Positions 53,557 to 63,173 of a DNA stretch of 64,000 nt are shown here, in pieces. The translations under genes and the position numbers were made by a program. Source of the stretch: Bauldia litoralis (GTDB lineage: Bacteria > Pseudomonadota > Alphaproteobacteria > Rhizobiales > Kaistiaceae); contig NZ_FMXQ01000007.1 of the NCBI RefSeq assembly GCF_900104485.1, positions 124,001-188,000 of the forward strand. The letters are read 5' to 3'. The notes under the pieces are model-generated. The model saw only the letters and a list, made by a program, of their open reading frames with translations, did no database searches and had not been told where the DNA came from. Every line of letters begins with the position of its first letter. The stretch's first letter is position 1.

Positions 53557-55527
53557 ATGATCAAACTGACCTTTCCGGACGATTCCGTTCGCGAGTTCGA
53601 TGCCGGCGTCACCGGGCGCGCGGTGGCCGAAGGCATTTCCAAGTCGCTCGCCAAGAAGGCGGTGGCGGTGGCGCTGGACGGCGAGATCGCCGACCTGTCC
53701 GATCCCATTGCCGGTGATGCGCGGATCGAGATCGTCACCCGCGACGATCCCCGTGCGCTGGAGATGATCCGCCACGACGCCGCCCATGTCATGGCCGAGG
53801 CGGTGCAGGAGCTGTTTCCCGGCACCCAGGTCACCATCGGCCCGGTGATCGACAACGGCTTCTTCTACGACTTCGCCCGCAACCAGCCCTTCACCACCGA
53901 GGACCTGCCGGCGATCGAGGCGAAGATGCGCGAGATCATCCAGCGCAACGCGCCCTTCACCAAGGAAGTGTGGTCGCGCGACAAGGCCAAGCAGGTCTTC
54001 AACGACAAGGGCGAGGCCTACAAGGTCGAGCTGATCGATGCGATCCCGGAAGGCCAGGACCTCAAGATCTACTACCAGGGCGACTGGTTCGATCTCTGCC
54101 GCGGGCCGCACCTGGCCTCGACCGGGCAGGTCGGCAATGCCTTCAAGCTGACCAAGGTGGCCGGCGCCTACTGGCGCGGCGATTCCAACAACCCGATGCT
54201 GACCCGCATCTACGGCACCGCCTGGCACAACAAGGAAGAACTCGACGCCTATCTCCATATGCTGGAGGAGGCGGAGAAGCGCGACCATCGCCGCCTCGGC
54301 CGCGAGATGGACCTCTTCCACTTCCAGGAGGAGGGGCCGGGCACCGTCTTCTGGCACGGCAAGGGCTGGACGATCTTCCAGGAGATCGTCGCCTATATGC
54401 GCCGCCGCCTGAAGGGCGCCTATGACGAGGTCAACGCGCCGCAGCTTCTTGACAAGTCGCTGTGGGAGACCTCGGGCCACTGGAACTGGTTCCGCGAGAA
54501 CATGTTCCAGGCGGAGTCGGCCGGCGAGGATACCGACGATCACCGGACCTTCGCCATCAAGCCGATGAACTGTCCCGGCCATATCCAGATCTTCAAGCAT
54601 GGCCTGAAGAGCTACCGCGACCTGCCGCTCCGGATGGCGGAATTCGGCGTCGTCCATCGCTACGAGCCGTCCGGCGCGCTGCATGGCCTGATGCGGGTGC
54701 GCGGCTTCACCCAGGACGATGCCCATGTCTTCTGCACCGAGGAGCAGATGGCGGCCGAATGCCTGCGGATCAACGACCTGATCCTGTCGACTTATGCCGA
54801 TTTCGGTTTCGACAAGGTGGTGGTCAAGCTCTCGACCCGGCCGGAATTGCGGGTCGGCAGCGACGAGGCGTGGGACCGGGCCGAGGAGATCATGACCAGG
54901 GTCCTCGGCGACATCGAAAAGCAGTCGGAGGGCCGCATAGAGACCGGCATCAACCCGGGCGAGGGCGCCTTTTACGGGCCGAAATTCGAGTATGTGCTGC
55001 GCGACGCGATCGGTCGCGACTGGCAGTGCGGCACCACCCAGGTCGACTTCAACCTGCCGGAACGCTTCGGCGCCTTCTACGTCGATTCAGACGGCGAGAA
55101 GAAGACGCCGGTGATGATCCACCGGGCGATCTGCGGGTCGATGGAGCGCTTCCTCGGCATCCTGCTCGAGCACTATGCCGGGCATCTGCCGCTGTGGCTG
55201 TCGCCGGTCCAGGTGGTGGTCGCCACCATCACCTCCGACGCCGACGACTATGCGCGTTCTGTGCTGGAGCGGCTGGAGGCGGCCGGCATCCGGGCCGAGG
55301 CGGATCTTCGCAACGAAAAGATCAACTACAAGGTCCGGGAGCATTCGCTGGCCAAGGTGCCGGCGATCCTCGTCTGCGGACAGCGCGAGGCCGAAGAGGG
55401 CAGCGTCAACATCCGCCGGCTTGGCGAGAAGCATCAGAAGGCGATGTCGCTCGACGAGGCGGTGGCGGGGCTGGTCGACGAGGCGACGCCGCCGGATCGC
55501 AAGCGCGCTATCGCCGCCAAGGGCTGA
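53557..55527 (+). CDS. thrS: Threonine--tRNA ligase
   Basis: A 656-residue class II aminoacyl-tRNA synthetase. It has an N-terminal TGS domain ([14 protein letters not shown], about 1-62), the editing domain with the HxxxH site [11 protein letters not shown], and the catalytic core with motif 2 in [22 protein letters not shown] and motif 3 in [19 protein letters not shown], then an anticodon-binding domain. AGGAGAAAGCAA precedes ATG 53557; the longer upstream frame is antisense to the kinase and not used. Confidence 0.98.
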   Translation: MIKLTFPDDSVREFDAGVTGRAVAEGISKSLAKKAVAVALDGEIADLSDPIAGDARIEIVTRDDPRALEMIRHDAAHVMAEAVQELFPGTQVTIGPVIDNGFFYDFARNQPFTTEDLPAIEAKMREIIQRNAPFTKEVWSRDKAKQVFNDKGEAYKVELIDAIPEGQDLKIYYQGDWFDLCRGPHLASTGQVGNAFKLTKVAGAYWRGDSNNPMLTRIYGTAWHNKEELDAYLHMLEEAEKRDHRRLGREMDLFHFQEEGPGTVFWHGKGWTIFQEIVAYMRRRLKGAYDEVNAPQLLDKSLWETSGHWNWFRENMFQAESAGEDTDDHRTFAIKPMNCPGHIQIFKHGLKSYRDLPLRMAEFGVVHRYEPSGALHGLMRVRGFTQDDAHVFCTEEQMAAECLRINDLILSTYADFGFDKVVVKLSTRPELRVGSDEAWDRAEEIMTRVLGDIEKQSEGRIETGINPGEGAFYGPKFEYVLRDAIGRDWQCGTTQVDFNLPERFGAFYVDSDGEKKTPVMIHRAICGSMERFLGILLEHYAGHLPLWLSPVQVVVATITSDADDYARSVLERLEAAGIRAEADLRNEKINYKVREHSLAKVPAILVCGQREAEEGSVNIRRLGEKHQKAMSLDEAVAGLVDEATPPDRKRAIAAKG

Positions 55528-55533
55528 ACGACA

Positions 55534-55567
55534 AAGGCCCGGGATGCGACGCCGCATCCCGGGCCTT
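55534..55567. terminator. Long hairpin between thrS and the convergent secreted-protein gene
   Basis: A perfect 15-bp stem (AAGGCCCGGGATGCG and CGCATCCCGGGCCTT) with a 4-nt loop lies 6 nt after the thrS stop. The T run is only two bases, but flanking A and T residues suit a bidirectional terminator. Confidence 0.75.
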
Positions 55568-55606
55568 CTGATTCATGCATTTCCGATCGACTGGTCGGTC
55601 GTCGCC

Positions 55607-56734
55607 TCAGGCGATGACGACGAAGTCGGACGCGGTCAGTTTCTGGCCGGCGTCGAACTGGGCGAACTTGACCTGGGCGATGCCGCCGGTGCCGTCGGCA
55701 TCGTAGAAAAGAGCGCCCGTGCCCTTCTGGTAGATGATGTGGTCGTCGGCATCCTGTGCCGAGGCGCCCTTGCGGAACTCCGAGTTCAGCAACTGGCCGG
55801 GGCCGGAGAGCGCGGTGAAGATCGTCTGGTCCAGAAAAGCCTGGTCCTTGCCGTGCTCGAAGTTCTTGACCCGGTCGACATTGGTGGCCGCGTTCAGCGC
55901 GGTGTCGAAGACCAGCTTGTCGGCCTTCGATCCAAGGACGAACTTGTCGTTGCCCTCCTGGCCGTTGAGCAAGCCGGCCTTGCCGTCCTTGCTCTTGTAG
56001 GTATCGTTGCCAGCTCCGAGATAGACATCGCCCTTGATCTTGCCCGAGTTGACGACCTTGTCATTGGCAAAGTCGGTAGACAGGATGTCCCCCTTAATCT
56101 TGCCGTCGTTCGTGAGCTTGAACGAACCGCCGAGGATTCCAATCGCTGCGCCTGAAGGGGCGCCGTCGACAGTGCCGCCTTCGATCAGCCCGTCGCTCTT
56201 GTTGGTGATGGTGGTCCGCAAGCCGGTGGCGACTGAATAGATCCCGGCAACGTCGCCGACTATCGAGCCGTCGTTGACGATGTCCGGGCCAGGCTTCGAT
56301 CCCGCATTCAGGACAAGCGCGTAGATTCCGGCCGAGACGCCGTTGATATCGCCGGTATTCTCGACCTTGAGGTCGCCGGGGCCGACGCTGTAGACGCCGA
56401 CGCCGCCGCCGATGATCTTGCCGTCGTTCATGACCGTGGCCTTGGTGCCGGTGGCCGTCGCGATGTAGGCGCCGGCCTGTTGGCCGTTGATGACCCCGGT
56501 TTCCTTGTTGGTGATCTTCGCGTTGTTCTCGGCGAAGGCGATCGCGAACGCTTCGTAGGAGTAAACGTAGCCCTGGTTGACCAACTTGCTGTTGGCGTGG
56601 GTGCTGAAAATGGTTGCCGGGCCCGTCGCGGTGCCGACGTCGACGCCTTCCTTGATCTTCCACCGCACGCCGGGGCCGGAATAGGTGATGGCCGGCATCG
56701 TCGGCACGTAGATGTCTTTCTTCTGGATGGGCAT
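55607..56734 (-). CDS. Putative type I-secreted repeat protein
   Basis: A 375-residue protein without a Sec signal. The N-terminal two-thirds has repeated Gly/Asn/Thr-rich units of the type ITNKETGVINGQQAGAYIATATG and VENTGDINGVSAGIYALV, which suggest a right-handed beta-helix. The C-terminal part has an RTX-like turn region (YLGAGNDTY, GQEGNDKFVLG) and a serralysin-type tail (FDTALN...VDRVKNFEHGKDQ) ending in the hydrophobic DFVVIA, a typical type I secretion end. No ABC exporter lies nearby. GGAGGATCGAGA precedes the ATG. Confidence 0.75.
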   Translation of the reverse strand: MPIQKKDIYVPTMPAITYSGPGVRWKIKEGVDVGTATGPATIFSTHANSKLVNQGYVYSYEAFAIAFAENNAKITNKETGVINGQQAGAYIATATGTKATVMNDGKIIGGGVGVYSVGPGDLKVENTGDINGVSAGIYALVLNAGSKPGPDIVNDGSIVGDVAGIYSVATGLRTTITNKSDGLIEGGTVDGAPSGAAIGILGGSFKLTNDGKIKGDILSTDFANDKVVNSGKIKGDVYLGAGNDTYKSKDGKAGLLNGQEGNDKFVLGSKADKLVFDTALNAATNVDRVKNFEHGKDQAFLDQTIFTALSGPGQLLNSEFRKGASAQDADDHIIYQKGTGALFYDADGTGGIAQVKFAQFDAGQKLTASDFVVIA

Positions 56735-56892
56735 TCTCGATCCTCCTCGTTGACGTCATGGGCCAACACCGGCGCAACGGGCCGGCGCAGGGCACGGTCA
56801 GGCATTCCAGATGGTCGGGATGCCAATGCAGGTCACCGCTGCCGCCGAAGCGGGACCATTTCCACGCCGCAAGGGCGCTCTGATGTCTCGCG

Positions 56893-58125
56893 CTAGTTTG
56901 CCTGGGCGAGCACTTCCACGTCGCGATTGAGACCGGGCTCTACCGCGAAATTCCTTTCGAAAATCTTGTCGTCATGTTTAGCAATTGCTGTGTATTCGCC
57001 GGCCGAAAGTACCACGGAGGGGAATGCGCCGACGCTCTCGACAACGCTTTCTCCGGCCGGCGTCACCACCGACCAGGACGTGTTGGCGAGCGCCTCGCCG
57101 CCATGCTCCTCGACCAGCTTCAGGGTCAGCCGCGCCGCCTTCTGGTAGACAGCGGCTTCGGTGAGCTTGCCGGGCTCGACGCGGATGTCGGCGCGCACCA
57201 CCGCATTGGCGTCACCGTAGCGACACACGACGTGATAGATGCCCGCGTTGAGGCTGATGGTTCGCGTCGGCGGGACATTCTCGGCCAGGAGGATGCGTTC
57301 GGCGACGCCCGTCTCGTCGGATGCGTATATGTCGAAGCGCACGTCGTTCGTGGGCAGCGGCCTGTCCTTGCCGACCAGCGCGGCGAGGCGAAGCCCGCCA
57401 GCATTGAGGACGATGGTCTCGGCCGACGGCGCCTCGCTGACGGTGACATTCTTGATGAATCCGGCGCGGCCATAGGAGGCGTGGACCGCGTATTCGCCGG
57501 GCCGCAGCTTCAGCGTCACCGGGCCACCATTGGCTTCGCCGACGAGGGGGAGCTTGCCCTGGCGATTGGGTTTCTTGCGAAAGACGCGCCAGACCATGCC
57601 GGACTGGATCGGGGCGCCATCCTCGGTCAGCCGCGCCTCGATGGTCAGGGTGCCGAGGACGCGGTCATCGTCCGACGGCGCCACGCTGCCAAGCGGGTCG
57701 GCTCTTCGGGCGACGGCGTTGAGGTCGATCGGGCCGTCAGCCGGAGCCGCCGAGGGATCCAGCGGCATCAGTTGGAGGGGCTGGTCGCCGGCGATTTCCC
57801 CCAGGCCGTCGACCGCAAAAAAGTCGGCGGACTCGCCGTTCGGACCGGAAGGCGGGATGATCGACGTATCGACGGGCTCGTCGGGACTGCCGACGGCGAA
57901 GGATTCGCCCTCTGCCAGCGCGTCGCCGTCCTGGGCCTCGAGCTTGAGCGGCGAGATACGTGGAGTCGGGACATCCTTGGCGAAGGCGAGGGGCGCGGCC
58001 GCGATGCAAAAGGCCAGCGCCAGGCACAGTGCCGGGATGCGGTGAAGAATCGGTATGCGGCCTTGCCGTTCGGCGCTCGGCAACACGGGTCGCAGGACCG
58101 GTTGCGCGGCGGCCTTGGTGTTCAA
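56893..58125 (-). CDS. Exported protein with carboxypeptidase-regulatory-like repeats
   Basis: About 410 residues with a signal peptide (IPALCLALAFCIAAAPLAFA). The mature part has an acidic Pro-rich linker (to about residue 130), then four or more beta-sandwich repeats with the pattern GPVTLKLRPGEYAVHASYGRAGF and TISLNAGIYHVVCRYGDA. These resemble the periplasmic repeats found with VWA-domain proteins in rhizobia. The start is uncertain: no ATG lies in a good place; TTG 58125, GTG 58086 or TTG 58083 are candidates. The frame upstream of 58125 looks non-coding. Confidence 0.65.
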   Translation of the reverse strand: MNTKAAAQPVLRPVLPSAERQGRIPILHRIPALCLALAFCIAAAPLAFAKDVPTPRISPLKLEAQDGDALAEGESFAVGSPDEPVDTSIIPPSGPNGESADFFAVDGLGEIAGDQPLQLMPLDPSAAPADGPIDLNAVARRADPLGSVAPSDDDRVLGTLTIEARLTEDGAPIQSGMVWRVFRKKPNRQGKLPLVGEANGGPVTLKLRPGEYAVHASYGRAGFIKNVTVSEAPSAETIVLNAGGLRLAALVGKDRPLPTNDVRFDIYASDETGVAERILLAENVPPTRTISLNAGIYHVVCRYGDANAVVRADIRVEPGKLTEAAVYQKAARLTLKLVEEHGGEALANTSWSVVTPAGESVVESVGAFPSVVLSAGEYTAIAKHDDKIFERNFAVEPGLNRDVEVLAQAN

Positions 58126-58322
58126 TCGGTCGCCCTTCGGCAAGACCTCGTCCCCCTGCGATCGTTCATCGTCTCGATTATCGAAACAGCCTGATTTCGA
58201 TGGCAAATTCAAGGCCGGCCGCAAAGTCGGGCGACAGTGAGCGATACGGGTAACGAAGGCGGCCCGGAAATCCCGCCGGTGATGCGGATGCGAAGAAAAA
58301 CGTCCGGCGGCCGATGGCTGCG

Positions 58323-58931
58323 TCAGCGGACCAGATGCGCGCCGACCGGGGAGCGGGCGGATCCAAGGGTGCGGCCGAGGGCGGTCACCGCGATGATCGC
58401 GAAAACGGCGTCGGCATTCAGCTCGAAGAGTTCCTCAAGGAACATCATGTGCATGGCCTCGAACGCGCTGCCGATGATGAGCATCACGCCCGCAGCCAGC
58501 CACGGCCACCATCCCAGCCGGACCAGCCAGCCAAGGAAGGCGGGAACATGCGCCCAGTTGGCGGCGATCTGCCAGATGACGAAGGCGCCGAGCACGACCG
58601 ACAGGAGGTAGAGGAATGGATCGTTCGACATGTAGTCGAGGACGGGATTGTCGATCGGCGTTTCGAATTCGCGGAAGAAGAACAGGATGCTGAGCGCCGC
58701 GGCGCCAGACGCGACAATCCTGCCGCCATGCCGCACCCGCGGGATGAGGGCGATGAATCCGATGGCGGACACCGCCAGCGCCACGAGTTGGGCGAGTTCG
58801 AGCAACCCATCCTCGCGCGCCATCCGGCGGAAGCCGAAGGCGAGCCCGTAGCCCACGACAAGCAGATCGATCACGGCGATGCCGATCGCCATGGTCACGA
58901 TGAAGCTTCGATCGAAACGCAGTTCCCGCAC
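58323..58931 (-). CDS. Polytopic membrane protein of unknown function
   Basis: A 202-residue protein with six predicted membrane segments. Conserved-looking charged elements lie at membrane edges: RMAREDGLLELAQ after segment 1, FFFREFETPIDNPVLDYMSNDP in the middle, and FEAMHMMFLEELFELNAD near the end. The last is reminiscent of the EELLExN ending of VanZ/DUF2238-type proteins, but I cannot assign it firmly. Start ATG 58931 follows CAGAGGGGCTGCC. Confidence 0.7.
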   Translation of the reverse strand: MRELRFDRSFIVTMAIGIAVIDLLVVGYGLAFGFRRMAREDGLLELAQLVALAVSAIGFIALIPRVRHGGRIVASGAAALSILFFFREFETPIDNPVLDYMSNDPFLYLLSVVLGAFVIWQIAANWAHVPAFLGWLVRLGWWPWLAAGVMLIIGSAFEAMHMMFLEELFELNADAVFAIIAVTALGRTLGSARSPVGAHLVR

Positions 58932-59198
58932 GGCAGCCCCTCTGTCAGGGGATTACTTGGGCGCCTAAGAGGAATTTTTCAATCGAATCGATGACTTCTT
59001 TATCGCGATTTTTCGTAGCCGGAGAATGCCGGGGGTGTCTGATCGCATCGCGGCGCATCAGGCTGCATGCCCGGTTCCAGGTTTTGCGGCGCGTGACGGA
59101 CCGCTCCTGACCAACGCAAAGCGGTGGAAGTCGGGGTGCAAAGAGGAGGCTGAAACCGCCGTTCCCGGGGACGAAGACCACGGCGGAGCGGCGAAACC

Positions 59199-59894
59199 TC
59201 AGGCAGCGGCCGTTTCGCCCATCACGCTTTCGAACAACCCGCGTCCGTCGATCCCGCCCTGGATCGCCTCGATGAGGTTTTCCGGATGCGGCATCATGCC
59301 CAGCACGTTGCGCTTGGGATTAAGGATTCCGGCGATGCTGTCGACCGAGCCGTTCGGATTGGCCGCGTCGGTGGCCGCACCTTCGGCATCGACATAGCGG
59401 AAGGCGATACGGTCATCGCCCCGGAGAGTGGCAAGCGTCGCCTCGTCGCAGCGATAGTTGCCGTCGCCATGGGCGACCGGACAGCGGATCGTCTGGCCGG
59501 CCGCGTAGTTGCGGGTGAAGACCGAGCGGACCGTTTCGACGCGCAAATGCACCTCGCGGCAGACGAAACGCAGGCTGGCGTTGCGCATCAGCGCGCCCGG
59601 CAGCAGACCCGCCTCGCAGAGGATCTGGAAGCCGTTGCAGATGCCGAGCACCGGAACGCCGGCATCGGCCCGCTCCTTGACGGCGCGGATCACCGGCGAG
59701 CGCGCGGCGATGGCGCCGGAGCGGAGATAGTCGCCATAGGAGAAGCCGCCAGGCAGGACGATCAGGTCGGCGGGCGGCAGGTCGGTTTCGGTGTGCCAGA
59801 CGACGGCCGGCGGCTGGCCGGTGATCGTGGCAAGCGCGGCGATCATGTCGCGCTCGCGATTGGAGCCGGGAAAGACGACGACTGCGGATTTCAT
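59199..59894 (-). CDS. purQ: Phosphoribosylformylglycinamidine synthase subunit PurQ
   Basis: A 231-residue class I glutamine amidotransferase that feeds ammonia to PurL. The nucleophile Cys lies in [11 protein letters not shown], and the His-Glu pair in [23 protein letters not shown] is the standard opening, and [15 protein letters not shown] supports the family. purL is not in the window. An exported protein gene separates it from purS, which is unusual. Confidence 0.97.
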   Translation of the reverse strand: MKSAVVVFPGSNRERDMIAALATITGQPPAVVWHTETDLPPADLIVLPGGFSYGDYLRSGAIAARSPVIRAVKERADAGVPVLGICNGFQILCEAGLLPGALMRNASLRFVCREVHLRVETVRSVFTRNYAAGQTIRCPVAHGDGNYRCDEATLATLRGDDRIAFRYVDAEGAATDAANPNGSVDSIAGILNPKRNVLGMMPHPENLIEAIQGGIDGRGLFESVMGETAAA

Positions 59895-60004
59895 GCCCTA
59901 CCGAATAGACGATTCTGCGGGTTTCGGAAGGGGCAAAATCGCCGCGTTCAGGGATCGGTGACCAACTGGCGGGCGGAGCGCGGGCACCGGAAACAGACGG
60001 CGGA

Positions 60005-60532
60005 TCATCGTGGGCTCAGGCCCGACAGGAGATCGGCGACGATTTCCTCGTGATGCCAACTGGTCCGGCAATGATTGCCGGGCGCGTCGAAGCGATAGGT
60101 GATCCCGGCGTGGCGGGTGCACGCAACGACGGGCCCGCCAGCGAGATTGCGGCAGCCGAAGTCCATGCGGGCTTCGTGCAGGATAAGGTCGTTGACGATG
60201 CGGCTCGCGGTCAGGCCGTCGCCGGTCGAGATGCCGATATCGTCGAAGCCGAGTCCGAAGCGCGCCAGCATCGCCGTTTCGCTGCAGCTTTCGGGATCGG
60301 CGTCCGGATCCATCGTCACCGCCACCGACGTGTCGCGGCAATCGTCGTCGATGCAGGAGACCACCGTGGGGGCGTCGCTGGTTTCGACCTGCCACTGATG
60401 GGGATCGTACCGGAGGTCGAGACCGCCGATGGCGATGACCGCATCCGGCGGCGGGTCGTCCGCCGCGGCGGCAAAGGGCAGGGCGGCAAGGGCGAGAAAG
60501 GCGATGGCAGCCGCAAGGGGCAGGGTTGGCAT
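60005..60532 (-). CDS. Exported Cys-rich protein between purS and purQ
   Basis: A 175-residue protein with a signal peptide (PLAAAIAFLALAALPFAAAA). The mature part has six or more cysteines (VVSCIDDDCRD, ESCSETA, DFGCRN, VACTRHAG, NHCRTS) consistent with several disulfides. There is no known family by eye. It interrupts the purS-purQ pair on the same strand, with 110-nt and 103-nt gaps, so it likely has its own regulation or was inserted. ATG 60532 is chosen at the signal peptide; an upstream start adds ten residues. Confidence 0.7.
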   Translation of the reverse strand: MPTLPLAAAIAFLALAALPFAAAADDPPPDAVIAIGGLDLRYDPHQWQVETSDAPTVVSCIDDDCRDTSVAVTMDPDADPESCSETAMLARFGLGFDDIGISTGDGLTASRIVNDLILHEARMDFGCRNLAGGPVVACTRHAGITYRFDAPGNHCRTSWHHEEIVADLLSGLSPR

Positions 60533-60635
60533 GGCGAACCTGTCGGTTTCACGTCCCCTCAAGGACGGTCATGCCTGCGGAATATGGCGTCAGAAAAGCG
60601 GGAGAAGGGCGGAACGATGCTGGACGGTTGATCCG

Positions 60636-60875
60636 TCAGACCATCTCGATCCGGTAGTCCTCGATCACCGTATTGGCGAGAAGCTTCTCGCACATGTCCT
60701 GCAGCAGGTTGGCGGCCGTCGCCGGGTCGGTCTCGGCGATGTCGAAATCGAACACCTTGCCCTGGCGGACGCCGGAAACCCCGGCAAAGCCGAGAGAGCC
60801 GAGCGCTCCCTCGATCGCCTTGCCCTGCGGGTCAAGGACGCCGGATTTGAGCGTGACGGTAACGCGAGCCTTCAA
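60636..60875 (-). CDS. purS: Phosphoribosylformylglycinamidine synthase subunit PurS
   Basis: A 79-residue protein that bridges PurL and PurQ. The pattern MKARVTVTLKSGVLDPQGKAIEGALGSLGF and VRQGKVFDFDI is diagnostic, and LLANTVIEDYRIE is the normal end. The gap to purC is only 16 nt, so they share an operon. Confidence 0.96.
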   Translation of the reverse strand: MKARVTVTLKSGVLDPQGKAIEGALGSLGFAGVSGVRQGKVFDFDIAETDPATAANLLQDMCEKLLANTVIEDYRIEMV

Positions 60876-60891
60876 GGAACCGGCAGCCTCT

Positions 60892-61656
60892 TTACTGGAC
60901 CAGGACGGGACCGCCGCCCTTGGGGCGTTCCTGCTCGACCAGGATGCCGAGCCGGCGAGCGACTTCGGTATAGGCCTCGACCAGCCCGCCCATGTCGCGG
61001 CGGAAACGGTCCTTGTCGAGCTTGTCCTTGGTCTGGACGTCCCAGAGACGGCAGGAATCCGGCGAAATCTCGTCGGCGACGACGATCCGCATCATGTCGT
61101 TTTCCCACAGCCGACCGCATTCCATCTTGAAGTCGACAAGCTGGATACCGGCCCCGAGAAACAACCCGGCGAGGAAGTCGTTGACCCGGATGGCAAGCGC
61201 CATGATGTCGTCGATTTCCTGCGGCGTCGCCCAGCCGAAGGCGGTGATGTGCTCCTCGGTGACCATCGGGTCCTCGAGTTCGTCATTCTTGTAGTAGAAT
61301 TCGATGATCGAGCGGGGCAGCGCGGTGCCTTCCTCGATGCCGAGGCGCTTCGAGAGCGAACCGGCCGCGACGTTGCGGATCACGATCTCAAGCGGAATAA
61401 TCTCAACTTCACGAATGAGTTGCTCGCGCATATTCAACCGGCGAATGAAATGGGTCGGGATGCCCATCCGGTTGAGATGATTGAAAATATGCTCGGAAAT
61501 CCGGTTGTTCAGCACGCCCTTGCCGTCGACGACTTCCTGCTTCTTCTTGTTGAAGGCGGTGGCGTCGTCCTTGAAAAACTGGACAAGCGTACCCGGCTCG
61601 GGACCCTCGAAAAGGATCTTGGCCTTTCCTTCGTAGATGCGACGGCGCCGATTCAT
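60892..61656 (-). CDS. purC: Phosphoribosylaminoimidazole-succinocarboxamide synthase
   Basis: A 254-residue SAICAR synthetase of typical bacterial length. [29 protein letters not shown] opens the ATP-binding part; [13 protein letters not shown] and VDFKMECGR are conserved. ATG 61656 ([13 protein letters not shown]) is chosen over the ATG at 61704, which would add 16 residues. It precedes purS in a purine operon and is divergent from the DUF1476 gene. Confidence 0.97.
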   Translation of the reverse strand: MNRRRRIYEGKAKILFEGPEPGTLVQFFKDDATAFNKKKQEVVDGKGVLNNRISEHIFNHLNRMGIPTHFIRRLNMREQLIREVEIIPLEIVIRNVAAGSLSKRLGIEEGTALPRSIIEFYYKNDELEDPMVTEEHITAFGWATPQEIDDIMALAIRVNDFLAGLFLGAGIQLVDFKMECGRLWENDMMRIVVADEISPDSCRLWDVQTKDKLDKDRFRRDMGGLVEAYTEVARRLGILVEQERPKGGGPVLVQ

Positions 61657-61909
61657 GGGGACATACCGAGGTTTGAGGAAATCCATAGGGCAGGGTGCAT
61701 TCAATATAGCCGTGATTATTCAATAACGTACGGCCGACTCGTAGGGGGGCGACATCCTCTTGCGGCAGACCATATTCCATCGGCCGGGGTTGCACAATCG
61801 CCGCGAAGGAGAAGGGCCTGGAGCCACCGGGATGCGGCGACGGGCAGCGTTGATTTAGGACCGGCCGCGGGATATGCAAGGCCGCGAATGCGCGATTGAG
61901 GAGTGACCC

Positions 61910-62233
61910 ATGACGACGTTTGACAAGCGAGAGGACGCCTTCGAGGCAAAGTTCGCGCATGACGCTGAACTCCGCTTCAAGGCCGAGGCGCGCCGCAACA
62001 AGTTGCTCGGCCTCTGGGCGGCGGAAAAGCTCGGCAAATCCGGGGCCGACGCCGAGGCCTATGCCAAGGAAGTGGTCGCCGCGGATTTTGAGGAAGCCGG
62101 CGACGAAGATGTCTTCCGCAAGGTTCGCCAGGACTTCGATGCGGGCAACGTCGAACAGTCCGACCACCAGATCCGGCGCACGATGAACGATCTGCTGGCC
62201 ACCGCGATCGCGCAGATCGAGGCGGGCAAGTAG
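61910..62233 (+). CDS. DUF1476 protein, F1-ATPase zeta subunit-like inhibitor
   Basis: A 107-residue all-helical protein of DUF1476. The opening TTFDKREDAFEAKFAHDAELRFKAEARRNKLLGLWAAE is diagnostic. In Paracoccus this family member is the zeta subunit, which inhibits ATP hydrolysis by the F1-ATPase. In other alphaproteobacteria the inhibition is weaker, so the role here is probable but not certain. GAGGAGTGACCC precedes the ATG. The gene stands beside purC as in many rhizobia. Confidence 0.92.
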   Translation: MTTFDKREDAFEAKFAHDAELRFKAEARRNKLLGLWAAEKLGKSGADAEAYAKEVVAADFEEAGDEDVFRKVRQDFDAGNVEQSDHQIRRTMNDLLATAIAQIEAGK

Positions 62234-62261
62234 GCCGCGATCACCCCGGAGCCGGGGCTCC

Positions 62262-63032
62262 ATGATGGGAAAGCCGACACTGGCCGCCCGGCTGCGGGCC
62301 GGCGACAGCATCTATTCCGGCTGGATCGCTACCCCGGAACCGTTGATCGCCGAGACCGCCGCGCGCCAGGCCTTCGATTGCGTCTGTGTCGACATGCAGC
62401 ACGGCCTGCATGATCCGGTATCGGTCATGCGCTCGATCGGCGGCATCGTCCATGCCGGAAAGCCGGCCGGGGTGCGGGTGCCAGTCGGTGATTTCGCCAT
62501 GGCAAGCCGCGCCCTCGACATGGGGGCAGAGGCGGTGATCGCACCCATGATCAATTCGGTCGCCGATGCCCGCGCGCTGGTCGCCGCGACCAAGTACCCG
62601 TCGCTCGGCGAGCGCAGCTGGGGTCCGGCGCGGGCCCTGTCGCTTCAGGGCATTCCCGACGCGGCCACCCAACTCGCCACCGCCAACGACGCGACGCTTG
62701 CCTTCGCCATGGTCGAGACAAAGCAGGCGCTCGACCTGCTCGACGAGATCCTCGCCGTCGAAGGAATTGACGGCGTCTTCATGGGGCCGTCGGACCTGTC
62801 GCTGACCCTGTCGGGCGGCAAGGAGGTCGCGCCGGCCGCCGACTGGATGGACGAGCCGATCCGTCGGATCGCCGCCCGTGCCCGCGCCCACGGCAAGATC
62901 GCCTGCGCCTTCGGCGCCGATCCGGTGCGGGCGCGGTATTTTACCGACGTCGGCTACCACTTCGTCGCGTTGGGGCCGGATGCGATCTACCTGGCCAGCG
63001 GCATCAGGACGATGCTCGAGGGGCTGCGCTAA
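62262..63032 (+). CDS. HpcH/HpaI aldolase family protein
   Basis: A 256-residue class II, metal-dependent pyruvate aldolase-like protein. Motifs include FDCVCVDMQHGLHD, AMVETKQALDLLDEI with the metal-binding Glu, and VFMGPSDLSLTLSG with the metal-binding Asp. The likely reaction is cleavage of a 2-keto-3-deoxy acid or 4-hydroxy-2-ketoacid into pyruvate and an aldehyde. The specific substrate cannot be fixed. It follows the DUF1476 gene after 28 nt. Confidence 0.9.
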   Translation: MMGKPTLAARLRAGDSIYSGWIATPEPLIAETAARQAFDCVCVDMQHGLHDPVSVMRSIGGIVHAGKPAGVRVPVGDFAMASRALDMGAEAVIAPMINSVADARALVAATKYPSLGERSWGPARALSLQGIPDAATQLATANDATLAFAMVETKQALDLLDEILAVEGIDGVFMGPSDLSLTLSGGKEVAPAADWMDEPIRRIAARARAHGKIACAFGADPVRARYFTDVGYHFVALGPDAIYLASGIRTMLEGLR

Positions 63033-63173
63033 GCCAGTCGCGGCGGGCGATCGCCCCTGTGTCCGACCTGCAACAGTCGTTCCGATAGTAAGTCGGCTGC
63101 CATCTTCCCGCTTGCGCCACGGCGTCCTTGAAGGCCTAGTCATTCCACAAGCGGACTCGGGGCGGATGGGGCA

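Noticed and set aside
55534-55567. Hairpin after thrS as a possible small RNA
   Set aside because: No promoter is visible and it lies directly after a stop codon between convergent genes, so a terminator role is simpler.
58126-58224. Longer N-terminus for the exported repeat protein (TTG at 58224)
   Set aside because: The added residues are charged and unlike a leader, and would bury the signal peptide about 75 residues into the protein.
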